Below are positions 12,566-22,490 of a DNA stretch of 64,000 bases, piece by piece (the first letter of the stretch is position 1; each line of letters starts with the position of its first letter). The stretch is from Trochalopteron elliotii (lineage: Eukaryota > Chordata > Aves > Passeriformes > Leiothrichidae), in assembly GCA_024734555.1 (NCBI GenBank), contig JANPWX010000077.1, positions 1,297,671-1,361,670 on the forward strand, in the 5' to 3' direction. Position numbers and translations under genes: made by a program. The notes below the pieces were generated by a model, which made no database searches, had not been told where the DNA came from, and saw only the letters and a program-made list of their open reading frames with translations.

Positions 12566-14569
12566 CTACACACCAAGAAGGAATTTGTCTGTATTGAGAT
12601 ACAGTCCTCTCTAACACCTTCTTTCTTTCATAGAATCACAGATTCTTTCCTGTGATCTGTTTGGATTAATTGAGGATGATCACTGTTACAAGCCTTTTTT
12701 GGTATGATTGATCATCACAAAATGTGTTAATCTTGGGTTGCTGTGCTATCTTCCAGAATGAAATGCATTTCGTGAAGAGCAACGGTTTCTTGTCTGCTGT
12801 AAATTTCAATTAGTGATGGAAGGCATGTCAACCACAAATCATTTTATGGATGTGCATCTCCACAATGTCCTGAGGTGAGGTATTGCTCTAGCATGAAGCA
12901 AATGCTTGTGTCACTTCACTGTAAATGGGCTCAATACATGAAATATCTGATTTTGTGACTAAAGCTAATCTGGTTAAAGACAGAGACCTTGTTAGGACCA
13001 GATGAACAATGATGGACCATGAACCCTAGGAACTGCATCTAATGCTCCTAAAACCATCAAAGAACAATGATTAGACCATTGCCCCTGCTGAAACTCTCCA
13101 AAGGGTCAAGGAAAGAAAGCCTCTCTTTGAAACGTCATGCAAACCAAATGGATTACTGCCTAAAGGGCTCTAGGACTTATTATGAAATTCAGTGAGGAAA
13201 TTAATTCTCGTACTATACAAACCTTAAAATGGAGGAGCTTAGATAAGGGCAAAAGGCAGGGAAAAGTATATATTAAGGTGGAACAGGGAAGGACAACCAT
13301 GGCAAAACATAAGAAAACTGTTAAAAGGAATGGGTTGACTGTAAGTAGGGTCTGATCAAATAGGTCTAAACATGTTTGGCAGAGTTCTGTGTTTGATTGA
13401 CACATTCTGTCCTTCTTAATCATATTTCGAAATTATTTTTTCTGTATGTCTGAACAACTTGATTTGAGTATAGTGTAGAACAGCTAGTAAACTTCAAGTT
13501 GGCCCATTCAGGAAGTAGTAAATGAATCACAGTTACCAACGTCTGGAGAGAGATACCCCTCCTCTCAACAAAGACTCCAGCTGCCTTGGCAGAAACTGGG
13601 GATGGGGGGAAATAGAAAAGACCACAGTCTGGAGATTACTACAGGGTAGACACAAGGGTGTCACCACCAGGAAACTCAATATAGTGAGAGATAATGACTA
13701 CATAGGAGGTCTATGGTCTTGGTCAAACTTGAAATTTGTTCTAGTATTTGAGAGACCCATCAGTGCAGGTATGCTTGTCAATCAGGAAAATGAGGCTGAT
13801 TGATCCTGATCAGCCTAAAAATAAGCCAAACATTGCCCACCCCAATATATGCTTGTTATACGTTTTTATCAGGTATGTGTCCTCAGCTTCGTCACCACCT
13901 GCACCGAGGAGTACAGAAACATATGCATCCATTGTGCTGTGGCAGAGTAACCTTCTGTGCCTAAAAGCCCACACAATTTGACTTTATTTTTTACTGCAGA
14001 ACTTGGAAAGAAAAATCCTTTGAGTCCTGAAGTCTTCCAAATTCAGCTATCCATAATAAAACTTTTTTCTTGTCTACTGTGAATTCCAGCTTGTGAGTGC
14101 AGAGACCACTTAAGATGGAGGAATGTCCACATTGTCTCAGGGTAAGATGTTCGCTTAACACAAAGAAAAAAGCTTTTGTTACTTTGCTATAGACCTGACA
14201 TCCTTCCCTGTCCTGTTGTTTTACCATCTGCCCAGTACAATTAAGGGTTACAGATGTCAAAGCTCATTCCAACCAAAGCTGGAAGGACTTGATAACCTAC
14301 ACAGAAATTCTGTTAGTTTGGGGTTTTTGTAAAAGAGGGTTCTTATTCAATGAAAGGCAAAACATTAAAAGAAAGACTTTAGGAAAGAAGCAAAGAAAAT
14401 ATATTATGAAAAAATAGGATGATTGAAATGTTTTTTTCTTGTTTCTGAATCTCTTTAGTAAACCACTTGATACATGTATTGTACACGAATTGTTGTACAT
14501 GTATTGTTTTAAAAACATTATTTGCTAAAAATATTAGAATAGTTTTGTGATTAAATACTGAATCAGTTT
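12566..14569. other. No gene recognised
   Basis: Short frames up to 93 codons (for example 13522-13803 plus, 13991-14260 minus) have no recognisable domain. The base composition varies and includes purine-rich and GC-richer parts near 13020-13120 and 13530-13640, so old unclassified repeats are possible. No CR1 tail or LTR boundary is visible. Confidence 0.5.
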
Positions 14570-14765
14570 TATTCATAGAAAATATGTTATCACAGAGGCA
14601 TTAACACCATTTTGTATTGACCCAGCCCTGGCCAGTGGTGGGTCTGTCTCAGAGCATTAACTCTGCCAGATGAGGAGGAAACTTCTGGCAGCTTCCCACA
14701 GAAGCCACTCCTATATTCCCCCAAATGGCCATGCAAACTCAATACAATATTCTTATGTAAGGTCC
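14570..14765 (-). mobile_element. Old LTR fragment, ERVL-like
   Basis: The minus strand reads TTTGCATGGCCA, then GTGGCTTCTGTGGGAAGCTGCCAGAAG, then CCACTGGCCAGGGCTG, then TTAATGCCTCTGTGATAACATATTT. I recognise this order from a widespread avian LTR in which the CTCTGTGATAACATATTTAA part lies at the promoter. The copy is well diverged and both ends fade out. The family name is from recollection and was not checked against a repeat library. Confidence 0.55.
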
Positions 14766-15877
14766 CAAAAAACTCTGTTGATGAGACTTATAAAAAGGCT
14801 TACAGTTTTTCATGTACTGTGATTTAGAGACATGGAGAAAATACCAACAAGATATTTTCAGGAAGTCAAAACAACAAAAAGCTTTACTGGCAACTTCAGA
14901 AAATCAGAGAACTTTGACAAAAGTTTAGAGCAGCATTCAATCAACATAAAGCACTTCACGAAGTATTAACTTAGCCCATTCAACCTAGAAAACTACTAAC
15001 TCACCCAATTGTAAGTTAATCAAAACTCCAAGAAGAGGGAATTAGAAGGAGAAAGACAGACAAAATATAGAAAAGAACAAACATAGCCATCACTCCTGGT
15101 TCCAGTGGATAGAAATCCCAAGACGAGGTAGAGACATGGGCTTGCCTCATGTCTTGCTTTAAGTACCCTTTGGCTTTCCTGGGCCCTTCCCCCATGTGGG
15201 ACTTCTACTTCTTTGGCCACTCTGGTAATGGATTGGGGGCCCAGAGGCAGGTGTGGAGTATTTCCTCTGGTGTGCCAGGGGGGTTGGTGGCTACTGCAGG
15301 GCTGGGATACAGGCCTGGGTAGGTGGGATGTGCAGAGCAGAGCATTGCCTCACCGGAGCAAGGCCTGACCTGTCCCTCCCCCATACTCACACTCATAAGG
15401 TTTTGAGACAGCAATCCTTCCAGTTTTTCAGACCATCTCATTTAGAGAACTTCAGTGTGATGTAGCAAATTAAAAACATATTTTTCAAGGGCATATGCTT
15501 ATGTGAATACTCTAATATTTTTTACTTTTTATTTATTTTTAGGTAGTTTGGAATGATCAATGACTTACAACAAATGCGTTAAATACTGTATCACTTTGCA
15601 TTTCTTGGGAACAGACATGATGCTTATCAAAGCCTAGATGACAGGAAGCAATTTGGTTGTCAGTCTGAATCTTCAGGTCAATAAAGATGAACAAGCAAGA
15701 GAATTTAATTCTCTGAAAGGAACTCTGATCCAGAGGAGCAGCCACAGAGACTAACTCTTTAAAATTTGTTTATTTGTCTAGATTCCAAATGTATTAGTGG
15801 ATATACTTTTACACATAAACTGTTATCTTCATTTGTTCATATATTTATGCTGTCACTCTTCCTAAATATCTGTATTT
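14766..15877. other. No gene recognised
   Basis: The first 230 bases are AT-rich. 15020-15460 is GC-richer with several overlapping short frames on both strands (up to 78 codons) and no domain; it may be the continuation of an old LTR or an unclassified repeat. 15460-15877 is AT-rich. Confidence 0.45.
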
Positions 15878-16515
15878 ACTGTTGTCCTGGTTTAGGGCAA
15901 ACCTGGGAGGAAACCTCCTTAAGGGGCCACTCCCTCCTCTCCCCCCAACTGGTTCTGAAAAAAAAACAAAACCTCCTCCGAGAAAAGTGGAAAGAACCCT
16001 GTTTATTAAACAGGCAAAGCACTCCCTGGCACAATAAATTGAACAATACCCGATGATGCCGCTCTGAAGAGATGACAGATTTAGGAAAGAAGTCCGTCCT
16101 GTAGGTGGTTGCTCTGTCTCAGAGCCTCTGGTGCTGGGGAGCGTTGCTGCGCAGATCTTGGCGGGTTCCAGATGCCGCCCCCACGGCGCTCCCCCGGGTC
16201 TTCAGTCCACAGAGATTTTTAACAGTTCCAAAGAAAGGCGAAAAAAGGGGAAAAAAAACAGGAAAGAAAAAAAGAAAAAAAAAAAAAAAACAGGAGGAGA
16301 AGGAAAAAAAGAAAGCAAAGCATCTCCTCCTGCTGCTATCTACGCTAGCTAACTACTGGAAGACAAAAATTCTCCTTGTGTGTTGAATTCGACTCTCAAG
16401 GCCAGACGGTGGAGGACAGTTTCTAAAAACAAACTGTGCGCCTCTCCCCTCCCCCCAACTCCCAGGCTTATCAGATGATTGGGATACAAACATCATGTCA
16501 CCCCAAGACAACTGT
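15878..16515. repeat. 5-bp target site duplications of a solo LTR (ACTGT)
   Basis: ACTGT at 15878-15882 directly precedes the TG of the LTR, and ACTGT at 16511-16515 directly follows its terminal CA. A perfect 5-bp pair at exact TG...CA edges marks one integration event. Confidence 0.88.
15883..16510 (-). mobile_element. Solo ERV LTR, 628 bp, probably ERVL class
   Basis: The plus-strand edges are TGTCCTGGTTTAGGG and CACCCCAAGACA, i.e. TG...CA, flanked by perfect 5-bp duplications. On the minus strand it begins TGTCTTGGGGTGACATGATG, then has a U3 with a long CT run, the poly(A) signal TTTAATAAACAGGG (complement at about 15998-16012), and ends CTAAACCAGGACA. This start and end are familiar from songbird ERV LTRs. 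Orientation is set by the poly(A) signal and the U5-like end; a plus-strand CAATAAATTG near 16031 is probably irrelevant. No internal region remains, so the provirus was lost by LTR-LTR recombination. The 5-bp duplication fits ERVL-type integrases. Confidence 0.85.
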
Positions 16516-16687
16516 GTAAATTATTCATTATATATACTCAATTGGGGGTTTGCTTGTGTGCAATGCGTTTGTTTCCTCACTGAAGCAGAATCTCCAGGGA
16601 GATAGAAGTCCTTAAAAAATAAGGATTCAGTTTAAATAGTCTCACTATAGGAAGTTTCAAATAACTCTACTTTAAGTGGGTTAAAGT

Positions 16688-17141
16688 TCATAGAATCACA
16701 GAGAGGTTTGGGTTGGAAGGAATTTTGGAAGATCATATAGTTTAACCACACCTGCCATAGGCCAGGATACCTTTCCCTGTTCAAAGTCCTTTCAACCTCA
16801 CTGAACATTTCCAATGATGGGGAATCCTCAGTTCTCTTGGTAACCTGTTCCAGTGTCTCACTCCCCACCATGGCAAAATTTCTTCCCTATGTCCAACCTC
16901 AATGTACTTTCTCTCAGTCTAAGAGAATTGCCACTTGTCTTGTCACTTCAGACCATGATAAAGTTTTTCTCTTTCTTAAAAGTCCCCTCTAAGTATTGCA
17001 AAGGCATAATAAAGTATACCAGGAGCCATGTCTTCTCCAGGATGAGCAACCCCAACTCATTCAACCTCTATCCATAGGAGCTTCCAGCTTCCAATCCTCT
17101 GATCTTTTTCATGATCGTCCTCTGGACCTCTAGCAAGACTT
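16688..17141 (-). mobile_element. CR1 LINE, 3' end fragment
   Basis: CATAGAATCACAGAG at the left is the complement of the CR1 tail and is followed by GGTTTGGGTTGGAAGG, a hallmark of the CR1 3' end. The region continues through the 3' ORF2 part (complement of TTCCCTATGTCCAACCTC) and ends near CCTCTGGACCTCTAGC. It is about 450 bp, has no intact frame, and is more diverged than the copy at 12 kb. Confidence 0.9.
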
Positions 17142-17684
17142 ATTCTAGAAAGTATTCAAAAATTGTGTACTTATTCTATATATTGATTATAAGTTAATAC
17201 ATGTGTAATATTTTATTTCAGATTTGATGAGGTACAATAACAGGATGCATGACTGCATGCTGAGACACCAACACAGTCTGAAATGAGGAGTCAGTTGCTG
17301 TGTGTTCCCAAATCCAGGAACTAATAAAGAATTTTGTGCTAAAATACCAAATGTGCCTTGGTACCATCATTTGCCCATATGATTTTTGCTTTTTATTGTA
17401 GGAGTATGAATAGGATATTTTAATTCAAAAATCAGGCTCCATTTCAACAAGTTCCAGGTGTAAAATGTATGTTTCACACAGCCCTGCACCCTCACCTCAG
17501 CCTGGGAAGCAGAATGTTATTTGCAGTGAAAAGAAACAATAAAAATTATTTGTATGAAAGTTGTTTCTGTAGAGAAATATCCTAGTAAAATGGAGCCCTC
17601 TTTTCACATAAGCCTAACTCTTACAATATTCTAGGACTTGTAGATTTTTTAATTTATTCACCTACAGTAAATACAGAGACATAG
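17142..17684. other. No gene recognised
   Basis: Short AT-rich spacer between two CR1 elements. It holds no frame above 60 codons and no repeat that I recognise. Confidence 0.6.
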
Positions 17685-18325
17685 ATGAGTCAGCAATGCC
17701 CTGGCCGTCAGGAAGGCCTCTCGTGTCCTGGTTGCATCAAGTACAGAGTTGACAGCCAAAAAAGGGAGTTGATTGTCCTGCTCTGCTCTGCTCTGCACTG
17801 GGGTGGCCTCACCTCACTGCACCGCTGTGTGCATATGGGCACTACAATATAAGAAAGTTATTCAACTATCAGAGAGTGTCCAAAAAATGGCAACAAAAAT
17901 GGTGAACGGCCTTGAAAGGAAGCTGCATGTGAAATGGCTGAGGTCACTGCATCTGTTCAGCCTGGAGGACACTGCAGGGAGACCTCTTTGCAGTCTTCAG
18001 CTTTCCTGAGGGGAAGAGAAGGGGCAGACACTGATGTCTTCATTCTCCTGACCAGTGACAGGATCCAAGGGATCTGCCTAAAGCTGTGTCAGATGTTTAG
18101 GTTGGATATTAGAAAAAGTTTCTTCATTCAGAGAGTTGTTGGAACAGGCTCCCCAGGGCAGTGGTCACAGCACCAGCCTGATAGAGTTCAAGAAACATTT
18201 GGAAAACACTCTCAAGCACATGGTGTGACTCTTGGGGATAGTGCTGTGCAGGGCCAGGAGTTGGACTTGATGATTCCTGGGGGTCACTTCCAATTCAGCA
18301 TATTTTGTGATTCTATGATTCTGAG
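17685..18325 (+). mobile_element. CR1 LINE, 5'-truncated, 3' end intact
   Basis: Homology to CR1 starts near GAGTCAGCAATGCCCTGGCC and continues through the ORF2 C-terminal region to the 3' end (TTGGACTTGATGATTCCTGG, then CCAATTCAGCATATT) and the tail TGATTCTATGATTCTG. Two frames share the ORF2 C terminus: 17773-18009 carries LERKLHVKWLRSLHLFSLED, and 17934-18332 continues with LLTSDRIQGICLKL and RLDIRKSFFIQRVVG. The change of frame marks at least one frameshift near 18000. A CTCTG run at 17780-17797 interrupts the upstream match. Confidence 0.92.
17845..18180 (+). pseudogene. CR1 ORF2 C-terminal fragment, frameshifted
   Basis: The protein remnant corresponds to the end of the CR1 replicase after the RT domain. 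The order is QLSESVQKMATKMVNGLE, then SLHLFSLEDTAGRPLC in one frame and, after a shift near 18000, TSDRIQGICLKL and LDIRKSFFIQRVVG in another. No catalytic domain is included. It has no function on its own and is a passive part of the element. Confidence 0.8.
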
Positions 18326-18844
18326 ATATTAAAAAAGAAGTGCATTATGGAAGGGACATTAGGAGTCAAAAAGGAAAACTGTATCTCTGTGTGAATCACA
18401 AAATCATTGAGATATATTCTGCTGAAGGTGATGATATTTATATTTTACCAAATCATTTTCTATGACCTTCCTGTTTGGTGGCAATTGAAAAGAGGCTGAC
18501 CTTTTCCCAAAAAGTGCTGTATGTGGAAAGATATATGGAAAAGTACAATTATGCCTGAGTCACAAAATTAAGTCAATCACCTCAGGACTCTACAGGTTCA
18601 ACTACAGCTCAATAGCTAATTCTTTTCTAAAAGACAAGAATGTTTTGAGATAAGGAAAAAGGTATTGATCATGACAAAATAATGTATGTTACTCCAATAA
18701 ATGAGCAAAGTAGCTTTTCACAACTCTCAGCAACTTTGACTTCCTACCAACTTAATTGTCAAATAAATTCAATTAAGACATCTACAATTTCAGAATATGC
18801 ATTTATATATTTTTCAGAAAAACAAAATGAGCATGGTTCCATTC
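18326..18844. other. No gene recognised
   Basis: AT-rich spacer between a CR1 and a solo LTR. The 90-codon plus frame 18682-18954 runs into the LTR and shows no domain. Confidence 0.6.
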
Positions 18845-19478
18845 AAGAGGTGTTAACATGCCCGTTTCTCAAACCAGCTAGCCGTGGCACCAGTAACACT
18901 CCAGTGGGCTCTTTTTCACTCAGCTGCGCCCGCGTGGCGATGGCAGGAGGATAAAAAGGGGGGACTCCGGAGACACTGGGTCACAACGAGTTTATTGGTA
19001 CTCCGGCGTGGAGCCCTCACCTCGGGTGTCAGCGTGTCCAGAGACCTCAACTGACCCTCTGGTGAGAACTTATAACTGGGGGTGTAACACAGAGGGGGGA
19101 ACCAATAAGGTTTAACAGGGAGGTGGCTCATATCATAAACAAACATATAAAACAACCATACAATGAATATTAGAAGGTGACAATCAGGATTCTGTCCAAT
19201 CACTCAATGCCTCTCTCAGAATCTTCCAGAAGTGGGGAGCCACCCCAAAAATAATAGACAGCAACAGGAGGCTATCTATGAGGTGATGGACAGATAATTG
19301 TCTCTGGGAGGGAAAAACTTAGGGAGAATACAGAACCAATCACAGAAATGTCACTGGGGAAAGAACAGGGATAAACCAACAAGTGGTATCAAAAGGGTAC
19401 AGAAAACAAACCATTTTACAAAAGAACATTAACTTATGAATTAAACTTAAAATTGAAAAACACACTCCCACAAAGAGG
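18845..19478. repeat. 6-bp target site duplications of a solo LTR (AAGAGG)
   Basis: AAGAGG at 18845-18850 directly precedes TGTTAACATG and AAGAGG at 19473-19478 directly follows CACACTCCCACA. Six bases is the usual duplication of class II (ERVK/alpha-beta) integrases. Confidence 0.88.
18851..19472 (-). mobile_element. Solo ERV LTR, 622 bp, probably class II (ERVK)
   Basis: Edges are TG...CA with perfect 6-bp duplications. On the minus strand it starts TGTGGGAGTGTGTTTTTC, contains an AT-rich U3, and has the poly(A) signal in GTACCAATAAACTCGTTG (complement near 18983-19000). U5 carries several CpGs (near 18890-18990) and ends CATGTTAACA. No internal sequence remains. The retained CpGs and perfect duplications suggest it is not ancient. 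Confidence 0.87.
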
Positions 19479-19994
19479 GGTTTGCTAGTTGATGCTGTTT
19501 TTTCCTAGCAAGAATTATACACTTTTTCTACCCTCCTTACACATCCAACAGCGCAGTGCCAGGGCAGCTCTCTCTCAGGGGGACAGGTCAGCCTTGGATG
19601 GATTGAGCTGGTTGGAGCCACCATGATCACATAACTGCCATTAGCTCAGGGATTGCAATCAGCTGGCCAGGAATGATGGCCTGAAAGATCCCAGAGTGGG
19701 GAGGAAAGCCCTTTGTGTCAAAGGGAAAGGGAAAAGTGTAACTCCAGAGTCCAAAAAGGAGCTCCAGGAAGAGGCAGCCACATTTGCCATTGGCACCATG
19801 CTGCTTCTTCTGAGAACTACAAGGCATCAAGTTGTTGTATCCTTCCTTTCCAATACGTAAAGTCAACTGGGAAATCTAAAACTTTCAAGCTGTGCTCCCG
19901 AATAACACTGAAAGGGCAACCACACTACCAGAGTAAAAGAGAAAGATGGTAGGAAGATATCATGGTAGAACTATTTTAAATGTGTTAAGAATGA
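19479..19994. other. Unassigned, repeat-like stretch
   Basis: GC-richer than the surrounding DNA, with overlapping 79-codon frames on both strands (19627-19866 minus, 19713-19952 plus) that show no domain. It leads into the coding-like fragments that follow and may belong to the same old insertion. Confidence 0.4.
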
Positions 19995-20610
19995 GAATTT
20001 TCTGTATTGATTTTTATATGGGCAACTGGCATTGTAACTGGACTAGTAATAGTAGTTGATTGTGGTTTTGACTGGACTGTGAAAACATTAAATATATTAA
20101 CAATAAATCCTGGTTGCATAAATGTCATGGATTTCTTTTTGCCCATAACAAGGTTTTGAATAAAAGACCTAATACTCCGTTAGTGGCTGGTGATGTCCTT
20201 GGTATTCAAGGCCAAGGACCTGTCAGAGCTTTAAAGAGATGATGATGTTGTCCAGGCATTGGACTAGGGGGAGGGCAAGTGCTGGGGCAAGAGTGGCCTC
20301 TCACCTCTCAGCTGTGGTCCAACAGCATCCACAGTCACAAGGAGTAGGAACAGTGCGTTACGTGGATAAGCACGGTAGCCCCAAGGATGGGAACAGTTGA
20401 CTGGTCTGGGATATCCAGAGATGCTGTGGAGGCAAGAGCCTGAACCATAAAGGATGGAAAAAAAAACAGAGAGAGATTGTACTAAAGAAAAGTGGAGACT
20501 GCCAATGTGGATTATGCAGGAAACGTGTGGCTTCTGGAGAAAGACGAAGGGTCCATATTTTGTATCCAGAACTGCAGTTGGCAAAGAATTGGTGTCGTGA
20601 AAACAGCTGA
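19995..20610 (+). pseudogene. Three frame-broken coding-like fragments, family unknown
   Basis: Three plus-strand pieces in different frames look more protein-like than chance. 19995-20159 (54 codons) has a hydrophobic segment, WATGIVTGLVIVV, followed by DCGFDWTVKTLNIL, and ends at TGA. 20141-20242 reads RPNTPLVAGDVLGIQGQG and ends at TGA. The third piece, ending at 20610, is Cys- and Arg-rich with CQCGLCRKRVASGERRR and then LYPELQLAKNWC. One order is a membrane-anchored N terminus followed by a Cys-containing soluble part. A retroviral env or other viral remnant, or a decayed host retrocopy, are all possible. I do not recognise the family and assign no function. Confidence 0.35.
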
Positions 20611-22059
20611 GACAAGATTAGTCAAAGCCATCATTAGATTGACCTGAGCATCGGTCAAGTACGGCACACTAAGGAGAGGCAGATGACTCCCAATCACAGG
20701 ACAGTTTTACTCATTTCCTAAACTGACTTGGTCAGTTCCTTTCTGATTTCAGATATTCTATGAATTTCAGTGCTCATAGAAAAGGTATTAAAAATGCCTC
20801 CTCTAAATGTTTTTGAGGAAATATTTTGAAGTTTTAACATCCTAATACTTAATGACAAACTTGAAAGAACAAAAAAATGAAAAGAACAATACCCATAAGG
20901 CTTATGGAGCGTGTATCATGTCTTCAGGACAGCCACAAATTTTTAGAGATGTCAAAGGAACAAGAAGAAAGAATGGCCATGGATGTGCTATTATTATACG
21001 ATAGCCATTTTCTTGTTGAGGATTACTGGTTGAATTGATAGGGCTGCCAGAGATTTTAGGCTGCAAAGTAGCTCAGTTGTTATTCAATGGCTTGCAAGAA
21101 AGGCAATGAAAAGATTCCTGGCCTTGTTAATCAGCTCTGATTTGTGAGCAATGTTTCCTGCATAGAGAGATGGTTTTTCAAGCCACATTCTCTTTTTGTT
21201 GTTGTCTTTATTTTTCTGTTTCTCAGTATAAACATATCTAACAACAAAATAGCATATGGACTCCTGCCAGTTTTTAACTATGTACATACTCTGACTCTGA
21301 AAGAGCCATTTGTTTTTCCTGCAGTATTGTTCTGCATGTTGCAATTCCAGAGTCTTCAAACCAAATTCAGCTGGAAGTCTTTAACATATTTCCTACTGTG
21401 TGTACATGTTTTTTGAAAAGTGATTAAATTGACTGTTTAGTTCTTGAGTCTCTAAAAGCATTGATTTTGATAGAAACTGAATAATGAGCCCTTTTGGAGA
21501 GGTCTGGAACACAGTCCCAGCTTCCATCTGGAGAATGGAAGCCTTGATCTGGGATTAAATCCACGTGCATTTGTCAAGTGCTTGGATGTCATGGTGGTAA
21601 AAACCATTAAAAGTCTAAAACAAAGAAACTAACAATGGCAAGTAATGCTGGAAGGATTTACAGGAAAATATAAATCTTGTTGACCCAGAAAAGAGAGTTG
21701 AAAAAATGTCCAAACAACATTTGTTAAATGTAAGCATCTTTATGAAAGTTTGTTGAGTAGAAAGCTCTTCAATAAAAGAAACACCAGTGACATTTTGTAG
21801 TCTTATATAGACTTGGCTTGCAAAAATGGTAATACAAACATAAAATACAACCAGAAAGCTACTTAAATGTATAATTTTCAGGAAAGAAAAAAAGAATGCT
21901 AAACCAAGAAAAGAATGGAAAGAAAAAGCAAGAAAGTCCATATGAAGTTATGTTTGTGTGTTTTCATATATTTATGTTACAATTACTTTGGAAAGAAAAT
22001 CTCACATGCCATAATCCTCCTTTTTTTTTCTTGTTTGTCCTTTTTATGTACTTCCTTTA
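20611..22059. other. No gene recognised
   Basis: Mostly AT-rich, with overlapping frames of 76-108 codons at 21084-21941 that are rich in Phe, Leu and Ser on both strands, as expected from AT-rich non-coding DNA. No CR1 or LTR is visible before 22060. Confidence 0.55.
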
Positions 22060-22490
22060 AGCACTGGAAAGATTCAATGAATCCTTCCAGGAGTCTTCCC
22101 TTCTCCATGCTGGACAGACCCATGTCTCTCAGCCTGTTTTCATAGGAGAGGTGCTCCAGACCTCTGATCTTCTTCATGGCTCTTCTCTGGACTCTTAACA
22201 GGTCCATGCTTTTCTTGGGCTGAGGGCTCCAGAGCTGGAAATGCAACAACACTACACGTGGAGATGCAACACTCCACTCATTAGGGTACAGGAGAAGAAT
22301 GATGTCACTTGACCTTCTGGCCACACTGCTTTTGATGCTGCCCAGGATGTGATTGGCCTTGTGGGCTGTGAGTGCACAGTGTTGGCTCAAGCCCAGCCCT
22401 TCATCCACAGGAACACCCAAGTCCTTCCCTGCTGCTCTCAATGAGTTCTTCTCACAGTCTGTTCTCACGTCTGGGATTCTCCAGACCAAA
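22060..22490 (-). mobile_element. CR1 LINE internal fragment, both ends missing
   Basis: The plus strand carries the complement of a typical CR1 3'-half block: CCATGTCTCTCAGCCTGTTTTCATAGGAG, then CTTCATGGCTCTTCTCTGGAC, then CCAGGATGTGATTGGCCTTG and CAAGTCCTTCCCTGCTGCTCTCAA. A 168-codon minus frame (21983-22489) covers it but follows the element's non-coding or shifted frame, with LSYENRLRDMGLSS recognisable near its end. There is no octamer tail, so the 3' end is lost. Confidence 0.88.

Noticed and set aside
16235..16320. Poly(A)-tailed retrocopy
   Set aside because: The A/G tract lies inside the solo LTR, with LTR sequence on both sides.
19480..20700. Internal region of the neighbouring solo LTR's provirus
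   Set aside because: The LTR is closed by 6-bp duplications on both sides, so this DNA lies outside that insertion.
21983..22489. 168-codon minus frame as a host gene
   Set aside because: It lies within a CR1 fragment, and its text is CR1 sequence.
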